Source: Lichtheimia corymbifera B2541
Taxonomy: Eukaryota > Mucoromycota > Mucoromycetes > Mucorales > Lichtheimiaceae
Assembly: GCA_000697475.1 (NCBI GenBank)
Contig: JNEU01001145.1
Coordinates: 1-64,000, forward strand
DNA length: 64,000 nucleotides
Reading direction: 5' to 3'
Positions 24,901 to 36,665 of the stretch are shown here, one piece after another (within the stretch, counting starts at the first letter, position 1; the number at the start of each line of letters is the position of its first letter). A program made the translations under genes and the position numbers. Below the pieces are notes generated by a model, which saw only the letters and a program-made list of their open reading frames with translations, was not told where the DNA came from and made no database searches.

Positions 24901-25270
24901 GGTGGTAAAGTATTATAAGGTGAAAAGGAGGAGGAGAGAGAAAAAAAAGAACCAGAGAGAATGCACTGGAACTAAACCGTTAAAATACAACTCCAGCTAA
25001 GGCACAGCTCTGCAAAAACTTTTCTCATTGGTCATCGATCTCTTAGACAAATCAGGGTGGACCGATTGAAAGGGGCAATATGTTATTCTACTTGCATGGA
25101 AGAAAAATCCAGCTGATTGACAGGTTTCATTGTCTATGAATAAAGAAAGATGTAGTAATCATGATGCCATTTCTATTTGACAACATTCCTACCTATATTA
25201 CTCTCTTGTTTTTCTCACACACACACACACACATTCACACACGCCTTTTTTCTTTTTCCCTTTCTGAACT
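24901..25270. promoter_or_regulatory. divergent promoter region, Hsp40 and unknown gene
   Basis: 370 bp between divergent starts. It contains a CCAAT box on the minus strand (ATTGG at about 25029) and an (AC)n run at 25219-25232. No clear array of heat-shock elements (inverted nGAAn units) could be made out. Confidence 0.35.
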
Positions 25271-25835
25271 ATGGAAACATACACAGGCTTTATCTCATTT
25301 GAACTTGGCCATTTTGTCAAACCTGAATTTGACATTAACTTTGTGTTGTATCCTGAAGCCGATCAATAGTAAGCAAAGTCGCTCTTTTCTACCTTGAACA
25401 TCTTTAAACATTTTGTCATCATCAAGTGGCCCAGGAATGAACTGCAAAGCTAGCGTGACCGATATCCTTGATTCGGAATTGCGAGAATACTTGACACAAG
25501 GTGGCATTTGCAAGGCAGTGGTGCGTGGAAGTAGTCATGTTGCAAGCGCTCACGAACCAGGATGGTCAGTCGGCTCGAACAGATATTTGCGAGTGTCATG
25601 GGTTATGCATGAGCCTGAAGGTTGGGAAGAAGAAGAAAGACGTATGCTTGAAGAAGAAGACACTGCCTCTGCAAATGAAAATGGTGGTGACGAAGGTACC
25701 ATCCTCATCGAAGACGAAAATAGCGAACATAGCGAGAACAAGCTCAAAAACCTCCACCAAAAGCCATTCCGTCCCACAACAACGCATACCTCCAATCCCT
25801 TCCACAAATGCCAGCACAAGGAAAAGCTCTTTTGA
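25271..25835 (+). CDS. unrecognised protein with acidic C-terminus
   Basis: Two exons, 25271-25368 and 25427-25835, joined by a 58-bp GT-AG intron in phase 2; 168 aa. The first 115 residues look like a folded domain (TGFISFELGHFVKPEFDINF, then DILDSELREYLTQGG and RYLRVSWVMHEPEGW). The rest is acidic and low-complexity (WEEEERRMLEEEDTAS). I do not recognise a family. The splice agrees with frame and links two stretches of similar composition, which supports a real gene. It starts divergently from the Hsp40. The end of the protein is less certain because another open frame overlaps the tail. Confidence 0.6.
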
Positions 25836-27163
25836 ATCGATTAGTGATATGTACATCTCATGATGATTAAAGCGCACTTTAGTGATCAAAGTCCCATTCT
25901 CATCATGCACGCATGTTTTCACTCGAGAACATTGCCCAATGCGGTAACCAGGGTTAATCATACCAATGTGGAAGATTGTGTAACAAAGCTGCGTTATGCC
26001 ATTACAAAAGGATTGACCGGTGCTATTCGTATTCGTCACCGATCCAAATGCAAGCACTTTTGAAATGATTTCCTAAAAAAGGGCTCAGCTCGGTCCTTGG
26101 ATTGAAATGTAACGAATGCCCGTATGCATCATTTTGGCATAATGTTGATTCTTTTCCTTTTACAGCTGTCAGTGCGACTATAGAATTTGTGGTGTGTGAT
26201 AAAATGGGTGATGATGGATCATCATCATTGCTGTGGACATGATGACGGGGTCCACATGATCGGATACATATTGAGTGATGATGATGGATGATTTCAGTGA
26301 GTGAAGGTGGGAATGAAAAATAGAGCAACGCGTATGCATATGTCTTTGGTGGAGGACATGGGGGAATTGCATCAATAAAGTAGGATCATGCATCACGTGT
26401 GGAAGGGCTGAGTTTATTGTGATCATCCAAGCCCGACCCACAAGAAACTGAAAATGGCCCAAGAAGTATGTTAGTCGCGTAAGCGAGTAGAATCCGTGGT
26501 GAGAGATGACGTGTAGTGCGAGGATGGTATGGACACGGTTAGACGGCAGATGTGGAAAGAAAAAGTTTTTCGGGTCGAGTAAACAAAATCTAGACTCAAT
26601 TGAGCGAAACATAGCCAATGAAGAAGCATATCTTGTAACAAGGGACCCCATTACTGACATGTTACAAGGGAGCAAGAAGAGTACAATGTAGACACAGCTG
26701 CATCAGGCTTGATATGGTAGATGGCGGGTGGAAGAATATGCATGAATCACAAGCTACGACTACAACAGCAATGATCCTCGCTCAATCACTTTATCTACAG
26801 ACGAGAATGAATAAGAGTGGTTACGTTGGTGGTGTTAGCATCTTGCTGTCCGCCCCCAAGCTCTCATTCAGTAGGTTTCTCATTTTATACAGCACTGTAA
26901 ACACCTCGCCCACTTTTTATATTTTTCCACTCGTCCGGTTTTCCTTTGGTCTTTTTTCCTTTCCTTTTTTTCCCAGAAACCTGTAACATGCACATTTGAG
27001 TGTATGACACTTTATCCCCATCTTTACTGTATACTTTAACTTAGATTCCACGTGCTTTCGACACTCGCCGTTCCTTCCTTCTTTACAAGCTAATAACTAA
27101 TTGGATAAGATACCACTACATCCACCCATCGACCAAAGTTTATTATCAGAAACGACTACTACT
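25836..27163. other. intergenic, no gene seen
   Basis: 1.33 kb. A 165-codon minus-strand frame at 26178-26675 has His/Met-rich low-complexity content and no recognisable domain; it is not called. The 3' half should carry the promoter of the KH gene, with a C/T-rich stretch at 26920-27085. Confidence 0.4.
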
Positions 27164-30100
27164 ATGGCGGCTCATCAAATATCAGCTGCATTCTCCTTCT
27201 GCTACGCTCCACCAGCGTCAAGCGATTATATTTCAACTCTTATCGATAGTAGCGACCCTGTAGCAAGGCGTGAAGCTATCATGTCCGACCTTCGAGATAC
27301 ATGCAATAACGTCATGGCTCGCCACTGCTGTCAAATTGCTCTTACCGCAGCAGCCGATCCTACACTGGTTTCGATTAAGCCACAGACTATCCACGTCGAC
27401 AAGTCCACTGACTACAACCTCACATTGACCGGTCCATTGAACGAGGTGATGAGTGCCCGAGGTGATTTACTTGCCACGTGCCCTTTTAAGGTATCTCTTT
27501 TGCCGATCGCCTTGACGATCTGTCACTTGTGTACTCAACACTACTTCATGTAAAGGTCAACATTACGCTCAAGATTCCTGCCAAGGAGTTTCCACCCGCT
27601 CATATCTTACAGAAACACATTGACTTGATCGAAAACGAGACCGATACGAGCATTGCCATTGTATTGCCACCATCCCATCGTTCATCGTTGGCATCTGAAT
27701 ATCGAACCACCATTGTTATCACTGGTCTTCCGGATCTCGCTGAACATGCTCGAGTACGGGTGCTTGTAGCACTGGATGAAATTGTAAGTTTGTGTATATA
27801 CTATATTTGTTATCATCGAGGAGAGAGTGGGAAATAAGGCTCATATGTGTACTTTGTTTTTTCCTAGGCTAATTTGCGGTCGGATGTGCTTCGAGTGCCT
27901 TTGAAGCTGCACAACCTCATCTGTGGACGAAAGCGTGCTGGATTACAGCCAATCATTGAGGAAACGGCGACAAACATCTATTTCCCATCTCCCTTTGGCG
28001 ACTTGTCTTCCGTCGAATCTGGCTTACAGCTGGCTGTCGTCACGGATGGTAGTGCGACCCCCTTGCTGGAAGAATTGGCTCCTCCCATTTATATCACTGG
28101 TGAACCTGTCAATGTCACTAGAGTCAAGGAAATGCTCAACAAACTAGCCATGCAAAAGGTATGTCTTTACTTTTGCTATTCATTCAAATCATCATCATCC
28201 TCATTCACCCCCCCTTTTTGTAGGCAAAGTCCATGTATCACAAGGATGCTGTTCTTCATTCCCGGAAATTAGACTGGATGTTATTGCATCGTCGTGATGA
28301 ACTTCGCAAGATCATGCGTGATAATGGTAAAATTTTATCTACAAACACAGTTTTATCATCCTATTAACATATCTTCATCCAACTAGGTTCCTTCATTGCT
28401 TTCCCACCTATCGGCTCAGGAAGCGGTACTGTTACTGTTTATGCGGAGAACCGAGTCAATGCAGAAAGGACACTCCGGTCACTCAACTTTCTGGTAGGTA
28501 GCACACACAAAGTATACCATGTCCTTCATCTCACCTGGTTTCATATAGACTTGCAGCATCTATGAAGCATGCTTCTATTTCAACAATCGCGATGGCGCAA
28601 TCTTTGGTGCTGATGGCGGTACACACAACTTTTTCAGCAACATCAACAATATCACAGGCCTTATTTCTCAATTGTCACAAGTCTCTGGCGCTGAAGTCAT
28701 GTACAAGGATGATATTGGATGCATTGAAGTATTTGGAACAGAAAGAGACGTTCGCAATGTGTATCAGCGTGTCCATGAAATGACCTTTTTAAAGGTAATT
28801 GCTCAACGATATTCACAGTAACATCAATTGACTCACATGGTTATCATTGTAGGTGTTCCATCAAAACACGGTCTTCAACATTGAGTTATCCAATGATCAA
28901 CGTGAATTCATCAGTGGCAAAAAGAGCGGCAAAATCAACAAAATCATGAAGACAACGGGTGCCAAAATCAAGTTCAATGCATTCAGCGATTACAATTTCG
29001 TGATTGAAGTCGAGAGTACTAGTGTCATCAAAGCACTGGATGGTCTATCAATGCTGCAAGATGAGCTGCCTGCAGAGATTTCATTTTATGTACCCGAGAT
29101 GTACCACAAACGAATCATTGGCGTGGGTGGCAAGAACATTCAGCGCATCATGAAAAAGTATGGTGTCTATGTCAAGTTTTCGAATGCGGAAGAATTTGCA
29201 GCTTTGGGTGGATACTATGACAACGATGATAATGTGGTCGCTCGTACGCCAATGAAGAATCAGGTCAACCTTGACAACCTACGACATGCAGTTATGGAGT
29301 TGATTACCCAGCGCGACAAGGATTACGTGAATCAAACGGTCAACATTCCTTTCCGTATGCATCGTGTTTTATTGAGAGATCAAGGCAGCTATTTTGCCGA
29401 TGTCACCAAGAAGACATTAACGAGGATTATGTGGCCTGATCATGAATTGGCAAGCGATACGGTGACTTTGGTTGGCCCATTGACAGAAATCGAGCATGCC
29501 ATTGAGTTGGTACAGGCTGTCGTACCCGAAGAATATGATGTGGTGGTTCCACGATCATCGGCATTGACAGCTGCCCTTGCATCGGATAATTTCCATGATC
29601 ATGTGGTTGTACGACTCGAGCGTGAATGTGGTATCCAGGTTGATCTTCAAAGCACTCCACAGCCACCTCCATCAATATCATCATCATCGCCATCGCCATC
29701 AGTACCAGCAAGTACTACAGCTACGACAGCAGCACCAGCAGCAGTAAGTGGGAGCGTCACCACTGGTAGCCCAGTCAGCCTAAGCGCACCTACTTCGCCA
29801 TCACGTTCAACTCCGGCACCATCTACTGCAGGATCTCCTACAGCGGCTGCCTCTGAGACTGACTACACGATTCCCTTGAAGATGAGCAAATGCAATATCC
29901 GCAACTTGCCAAGTGCTTTGGATATCCTCATCAGTTACCTGCGTAATCATAATGTCACTTTATACGACAATGCTACTCCAAAGACTAGCAGAACAACACC
30001 GACGAGTGCTACTCTCTCAGCTAGCAATGTTCCTCTTGTTGACAGCTTTAGCCATTTTGGAAGCAAGGTTTTGCCTTCTGTATCAGGTAAGGTATATATA

Positions 30101-31041
30101 CGTAATGTTGAATGCATAGTTGCTAACGATGTGATTTATAGACATTGGCAGTGGTAGTGGGAATCAAAAGTTGCACCATAGCTTCTCCAGCTTTTCACTA
30201 TTCGATTTTGCGCCTGGCACAAGCACAAGTACAGGATCGCACCATGCTTTTGATACACCATGGACAAGCAGTTTCCGTGATATGAATTCGCCTAGGACAG
30301 CCGAGAATATTAGAGCCATCTTTGATTCTCCACCCCATAAGCAGGATGAAATGGGAGGTAATATGCCAAAGCAACGAATGAGCGTACCTGTGATGGGTGG
30401 TCAAAATGGTGCACCTGGTCTTGGCGTTTTCAGAGCCCCACCTGTGAATGGAGGTACCTCTTCGGCAAGTGGATCATCATCGCTCGGTGGCGGTGCCGAT
30501 ATTTGGCTTCCACAACAACTATCGCAAATGTCATTGTCAGGCCATCCCCATCTATCAGCAGCTGCCAACAGTGGTGGTTTTGGTAATGTTGGCCTAGGAA
30601 CATCTAATGCAGCAGCAACCGCAAGTGGCAACAACACGTCAACCACTACTAGCGGTACGAGTGGATTTGAAAAGAATCGCAATAGAGTAAGTTGAGGAGG
30701 GGGAGATGAAAAGGGCAGTATTTACAAGACCTTGAAATGCTGATGGATGATATTGTTCATATCAGATTTTCGGTCATGGTGGGGATTCCACTGTGGGTGG
30801 GGCAGCAAGCTTCTACCAACCATACCCGATAATCGGAGGCAGCGGCATCGCCTCTGATTTCAATCATAATCATCAACAACATCAGCATTTTAACAATATC
30901 TGTCCCACATCTTCTACGTCGACTGGAAGCAACAATTCGATGCAATCATCGCTCTCTGTCTCAGAATCATCTTCTGCATTGGATGGTGGTGATTTACGTC
31001 CCCCTTTTAGTCGACAACAACAACATCAAAACCGCGGTTGA
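27164..31041 (+). CDS. large multi-KH-domain RNA-binding protein (Khd4/Bicaudal-C-like)
   Basis: Nine exons: 27164-27490, 27556-27783, 27868-28158, 28224-28326, 28387-28493, 28549-28794, 28853-30086, 30142-30686, 30766-31041; 1118 aa, all phases consistent. Several KH-like repeats can be seen; the clearest have the GxxG loop: KSGKINKIMKTTGAKIKFN, then YHKRIIGVGGKNIQRIMKKY. A degenerate one lies near RKRAGLQPIIEETATNIYF. The last 300 residues are Ser/Thr/Pro/Gly/Gln-rich and probably disordered. KH proteins bind single-stranded RNA; Ustilago Khd4, with five KH domains, controls mRNA stability for hyphal growth, and this could be its counterpart, but that is inference. The ATG at 27164 was preferred to an upstream TTG. 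Confidence 0.88.
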
Positions 31042-31215
31042 GCTGCGTTGTGATCACACAAAACATTCGTGTTTCCTGCGACTGGAAAATATAAAAACAA
31101 AACAAAAACAAAAAAATCCATAAACACACACATTCCAGGTACATTCTGTAAATAGGTAGAATTCTGTATTACCCCTCAATTCCTTCCCCCCGACAATAAA
31201 CTGTAAGTTACAAAG

Positions 31216-33477
31216 TTACAATTTGGCTGGTGAAGGTACTAAGCTTGCAGGGATTTCAACATCAAGTCCTGTGAGAACGAGCTGTGCAAACGTTTTGCCT
31301 TGACGATCAACCACCAATGAACTAAGACCGCCACCACCTAAAAGTGTATACCAGAGGTTAAGACCGCTATTATTACTCATAGCTTCGTATCGAGATAATT
31401 CTTACCGAGGGATCTTGTGAGCACAAAATTCATGGCAAATAAACCTGGCAAGTCATAACGTGTGACAGAGCCCTTGCAAAGATGCTTCATGTATTGAGCA
31501 ACGGCTTGTCCGGTGATTGAGCGTTTGATGTATGGGTAGAAACGAGGGTCCCGTGCAATGATACCTGTATTTGAACATATCCATTAGCTTGACTATTCAT
31601 CATTTGCAGATCTTCGATTGACATACCAATATTGCACACATCGCCCTTATCGCCACTGCGACCATATGCCAAGTTGATGAGCTTAGTTTTGACAAGCTGT
31701 TCTTGAGGACCAACTTTGGCTTCAGGGATAAGTGGTACAGGTGTGGGAGCACTGAATTTGGCGTTTTCATCCCATTGTTCCCACTTTACGGGTTGAACTT
31801 CACCATCACCGACAACAACACCTGCTTGGACCTTGGTCTTGGGGAGCAAGCAAGGGAAATGCACAAGGTTTGGCACCGGTTTGGGACGTCCACTGCCACT
31901 ACCGGTGATACCAGGTACCATTACAGTGCCGGTCTAATGCAATACATGAGTCAGCATTTTGATTATCATCTTGGATTGTATGTCATTTCTCACTTACGGC
32001 CATGATCTCACGTGCAAATAAGCCGAGAGCCTTAGTATCATCATGGTGTGCAACAACGCGAAGCACCACCTCTCGTGATTCAATGGGGTTGGCATGAGGA
32101 CTATAATTTCGTGATTAGCCTGCTTGCATTGTTCAATCATAATCACCCCCATTTGTTGTTTTCTTTACCCATAAAGCACTTCACCACCGAGAGGCTCAAT
32201 ATTGATACCACGGAAATCAGCCATACCGGCTTCTTTGAGCATACCACGCACACGGCGGAAAAGAGCATCACCCATAGCCTTTGCCTATGAAAACATAAAT
32301 GTCAATTACCATTGCAATGGAAAAAGGAATCAAAAATCATACCTTGGCCTTAGCTTCATGACCACCGATCACCAATTCACCGCTAAGCTTCCATCCATCC
32401 AAAAAGATACCGGAGCACTTGACCCAAGGAGTAGGTGCCAAACCACGAGCACCCTGCACCAATACACGGTTCTTTCCAACTTGACTCAAACGAACTTGGC
32501 GCATATCCAAAATCACATCGGGTAGCAGATACAATGCAGGATCCAAGATTTCATAAAGGATTTGCTCTGAAACAGTGGCAGTAGTCACCAAACCGCCTGT
32601 CTTTTCTGGTTTTGTTACAATGAACTCGCCATTGGCTTCAAACTCGACAATAGGATAACCCATGTTTGCATAACCGCCATGAGGAGAGGAAGCAACAAGC
32701 TGCCAATCGGTAAAGTTGCCACCGGTGGATTGAGTACCGCATTCAATGATGTGGCCGGCCAAAGAGGCAGCAGCAAGGAGATCATGATAATTGCCATTCT
32801 TTTCTGGAGTCCATCCATATTCATACATCAATGGGCCAACAACCAAAGCAGAGTCAACGACACGCCCTGTGACAACAATTTGAGCACCTTGGGCTAATGC
32901 ATCGGCAATACCACGTGATCCAAGGTAGGCATTGAGTGACACGACCATTTCATCAGTGGGTAAACGATCCGAGTCCAGCTTGTGATCCACAGGAGAGATA
33001 GGTGAAAAGGATGTCACATTGTCCTTGTCTTCAAGGACATCGTCGCCTACAACAGCTGCAACCTTCATCTTGATATTCATCTTTTGGAGCAACGCCTCAA
33101 TAGCCTTTTTGCATGCAATCGGATCCAGTGCACCAGCGTTTGTCACCACCTTGGTACCATTCTTGGCAATGTCAGGAAGGATACGACGAAGCACCAAAGA
33201 CAAAAAGTCAGGGACGTAGTCAATGCCTTGCTCCTTGCCTTGCATCAAACGACGTTGACGACGAGCTGCAAGAATACCCATCGTGATTTCTATAGAATGT
33301 GGTGAGTGATGATGGCCCAATCAGAATGCATGTGATGGTTCTTGTTTTACCAGCAAGATAGTCTGCCACCAAATAGTGAAGGTTGGCACCTTCGTGCTTG
33401 ACGAGTTGCATAGCAGCAGCAGGGGAGTCACCCCAATAAGCTGAGTAACATCCGATACGTACAGGTCCACTTGGCAT
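31216..33477 (-). CDS. AtuA-like protein (DUF1446, acyclic terpene utilisation family)
   Basis: Seven exons on the minus strand: 33477-33351, 33289-32343, 32284-32169, 32100-31998, 31933-31627, 31564-31406, 31337-31216; 626 aa. The N-terminal half is the DUF1446 domain: IGCYSAYWGDSP, TNAGALDPIACKKAIE, VVTGRVVDSALVVGPLMYEYGW and HIIECGTQSTGGNF. The C-terminal 100-residue domain (KLINLAYGRSGDKGDVCNIG and on) is the AtuA C-terminal module. In Pseudomonas, atuA belongs to citronellol breakdown, but the enzyme activity is unknown. The fungal role is not established; no terpene-degradation genes lie nearby. Confidence 0.93.
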
Positions 33478-34388
33478 TTTGTTTGAGCAAAGAAGTGAAG
33501 AAGAGGAGAAAAGGGGAAAGAAAAGCGAGTAAAATAACCTGCAGGCGGAAAACGTGTGGGGTAAAAGCTTTCAAATTCATGCGTGCAATTTTCAGGTGGG
33601 CTGGGGTTGTCCTCTTTTTCACACTACAAGCGGAACCTTCAATCGTCATGACTAACAGCTCCCATCACTCCCATCAGCTCTCCCAATGGAAAGGAAGCCA
33701 ACCTGTCATCGTGTCCACTTGAGTCATGCGTCTACTTTAATCTCTCCAGCAACCATTGCAACTCGTCACAACGAACGACACGTTGTCCTGGAAACCGAAA
33801 AGGGGAGTCAAACTGAAAGGCTGTCAAGTATGGTTCATACGTAGTCAGCATGATAGGTAGATGGTGTTTGGGTTTATAGAACATGGATTCCAGTAGTAGA
33901 TAGTAGTCATATAGAATAGGCAAAGGAATAAAAGACAACAAAGATTATCACGTGTTATCAACGCATCTGCATGCCTCTCGTCAAAGAGGGTGTCATTGTT
34001 GTGAATGTATGTGTGAGTGTGTGAGCAATAGTGGGTGACGTATCATTGTTACGCTCTAGTTTGTGGTTGACCCAAGAATGGATCCTGACGGATGATCATT
34101 TTTCTCGGCGCACAGATCGCAGCAGGGCTCTGAAATAAGGGAAATTAAGGTTGGGCAAATATGGAGTGCAGTAAGACCTGATGTGCTGTGGTACATCTTT
34201 AAGATGCACAAGCTGACTTTTTTTTCACTATACGTTTGCTCTCACCAATACATGGCTGGTGTCAGGCGTTTACTGATCCATATAAAACTAACCTTTTTTT
34301 CCCAAAGCTACCTTTCGAGGAAAGCTCTCTCATCCCTTTCTCCCTTTTCTTTTCTGTAATTCATTGTAGTAGCTTTTGGCTTCACACA
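33478..34388. promoter_or_regulatory. divergent region between AtuA-like and ricin-fold genes
   Basis: 0.9 kb. Holds only a doubtful 50-codon frame (33732-33884, minus). CATATAAAAC at 34279-34288 is a possible TATA element about 100 bp before the ATG at 34389, preceding a C/T-rich leader. Confidence 0.4.
33732..33884 (-). CDS. possible small protein, doubtful
   Basis: A 50-codon frame from ATG 33884 with mixed, non-repetitive composition (YKPKHHLPIMLTTYEPYL, ending DELQWLLERLK). The frame is open upstream to 33941 without another ATG. Composition looks more protein-like than other short frames nearby. It has no known domain, and it could be the last exon of a longer unseen gene or chance. 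Confidence 0.2.
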   Translation of the reverse strand: MFYKPKHHLPIMLTTYEPYLTAFQFDSPFRFPGQRVVRCDELQWLLERLK

Positions 34389-35432
34389 ATGACCAACATT
34401 CGGTGGTTTTATATCAAGTCAGCTACCTTCGGACAAGTAGTTTCCGTCGACTCCAATGCCAACGAAAATGATACCCTTCGATCCCAAGTTTATGTGAGAC
34501 CTCCAGAGAAGACGGATGATGAATTATGGTGTTGGGAAGGGCGTTATCTTGTCAATAAATCAAGTCGACTCGTCCTTGATATTCGAAAGGGTAGGTGATG
34601 ATGATCATTTGTCAGAGTGGTAGAATAGGATGATAATTTCATGTGGATGATGACGATGATAGGCAAGCTACGTTTGATCGAGGATACTGATATATGCGTG
34701 TATTCCAAGAAGCCAGCAGATGAAGCATCCAATCAACTATGGGATTTTCAAAATGTGACAGATGACGGCGAAGTGGTTCGGATCTTTTCTTACTCCAACA
34801 ATGACTGGGTGCTTGACATACAATTCAATGGACGAGGCCTTCGGAAGCTGGTACTTGCTCCACGACAGCCATTTGATGATGAGAGCCAGCGATGGGTGTT
34901 TGTGCCCACGGCAGTAGATGGGAATAATGATGATGCTGCGCTTTCTGGAGACATGCCATCATTCGAGGTTGCACCTATCCGTGTAGATGCTTATAAAGCA
35001 AGTCATCAACTCGTCTTTTTGGAGGGTAATCCTCATTTAAGGTTTGTGCAGTGAACGTGTTGAGAATATAGATGCATCTTTATTTACAAATGTACCATTC
35101 ATTAGCGATAAAAGGATCGCTATGGCAGCGGCTTACCATGTATGGAAGGCCTGGAGACAAGAAAATGCATTACAAAAGTACAATCATGATGATAATAGAG
35201 ACAAGAGCAGTTCTAAAGCTGTTCAAACGCACTTGCAAGAGATGGCAAAAGCTGAGGTAAGGGAGGAAGTTGTAATATTTCTCTTTTCGTGAGCTAAACG
35301 TATATACTCCTTTAGGCATCAAGGATCTTTGATGAATCTGATCAGTTGAACAATCACAAGGAGACAGCGATTTCTTTGGCAGAACGTTTGGTTATCAATC
35401 TCTATCTGCTTTCTCCACAACAATTTATATGA
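34389..35432 (+). CDS. ricin-B-type beta-trefoil protein
   Basis: Four exons: 34389-34590, 34663-35025, 35072-35256, 35316-35432; 288 aa. Residues about 1-165 look like a ricin-B/RICIN lectin fold with three sub-repeats: WCWEGRYLVNKSSRLVLDIR, NQLWDFQNV and SQRWVFVPT are Q-x-W-like positions, with repeated V/VLDI strands. The last 100 residues are helical and charged (AAAYHVWKAWRQENALQKY). No signal peptide, so it is probably cytosolic; there is no catalytic toxin chain. Such proteins bind glycans or serve as scaffolds. The second intron is only 46 bp but its phase is exact, and without it the frame stops at 35052-35054. Confidence 0.78.
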
Positions 35433-36094
35433 TGTGTCCTTCTTCCCGATGATACCCTGTGATAAAAGAAAAGCTCACATGTACACTCGTCTTTCTCCTT
35501 AACCATGTACAACTCTTTTGGTCGCACGATGGTGTGCTGTTTTATAGTTGCACAATCTCTTTGCTCCTATACAAGTATCACAACAACGACAACTGCCATG
35601 CCAACTTCATTGAACACTTTTCATATCAGGTTAAAAAAGCCCATTTCAAAGGTATCTGACATACATTGTACATTGTGCTACCGGCTCAAGTCCTCCGGAT
35701 CTCCCCGTACGCATATACATCACTTTTTGCGGTTTACATAGAGAGAGAGAGAGAACAAACATCACTTTGATATAGTTCCTTCCCTTTAACGTGCTGACGT
35801 AAGCGTCGTTCGCAGCATGACATTGTCATGTATCATCATTCGATTGTAATCGCTAAAAAAAGGCATTGGACCGCTTTCATCACATGTTGATCTGTCATAT
35901 GCGCATAGATATATCCATCATTCAAGTCCTTTCTCATATTCAATCCCCCTCCCCTCCAGCACCAGACTTGACCATAGAATTGACTCGTCATATGTATTTT
36001 TATAAGTCTAAATTTTGGCGATGGGAGATGTGTTTGTGTATACATGTTTACAGGTGTGGGTGACTACGATGATGATGATGATGACCTTTTTTGC
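35433..36094. other. convergent intergenic region
   Basis: 660 bp between facing 3' ends. Contains a (GA)n run near 35741-35754 and short unrelated frames. No gene seen. Confidence 0.4.
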
Positions 36095-36479
36095 TTATGC
36101 TGATGATGAAGACTCGAATCGTTTTGCTGCTTCTTTCATCCAGGGCTTCGGTGGTTGAGGGATCAAATCGGCCTATAAAGAAATGACAATATATCAGTGT
36201 TCTTATCCTATAAGGGTATCCTTGTGAATATATCACTTTTACCTTGACAAGAAGTTTCTCTACAGTTTCAGAAGGCTGTGCTCCCACGGTAAGCCAATAT
36301 TTTGCGCGATCGAAGTTCAAGTTGATCATCTTGTTGCCGGTCTCGTCAGGAATGGGGTTGTATGTACCAATCTTTTCAATAGGCTTGCTGTTGCGTGCTG
36401 TGCGTGCATTGGCAACCACAATGTGGTAGAAAGGGAGATTGCGACGGCCAAATCGAGCAAGGCGAATACGAACGACCAT
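36095..36479 (-). CDS. MRPS16: mitochondrial small-subunit ribosomal protein bS16m
   Basis: Two exons on the minus strand, 36479-36243 and 36172-36095; 104 aa. Begins [20 protein letters not shown], the S16 signature, followed by [21 protein letters not shown] and [20 protein letters not shown]. It binds 12S/16S-type rRNA in the mitochondrial small subunit. The reading frame stays open upstream but without another ATG, and S16 proteins normally begin at this methionine. Short C-terminal extension (FESSSSA). Confidence 0.95.
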
Positions 36480-36665
36480 TTCTGTGGACGGCTTGTGTGT
36501 ATAAAGTGAGAGAGGTGTCAACGCAGGGCAAGTCAACAATGGTGCAGTGATTGCACCGTCACGAGTCGACTTCCCCGCCAATCATTTCTCATTGAGACCA
36601 CCCCCCCAAGAGCGAGCGAGAATAGATCCTCACAATGAATGTTCATAATGAAATAAAACAATCCT

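Noticed and set aside
26178..26675. 165-codon minus-strand frame
   Set aside because: His/Met/Ser-rich low-complexity content, no domain, no sensible neighbouring exons.
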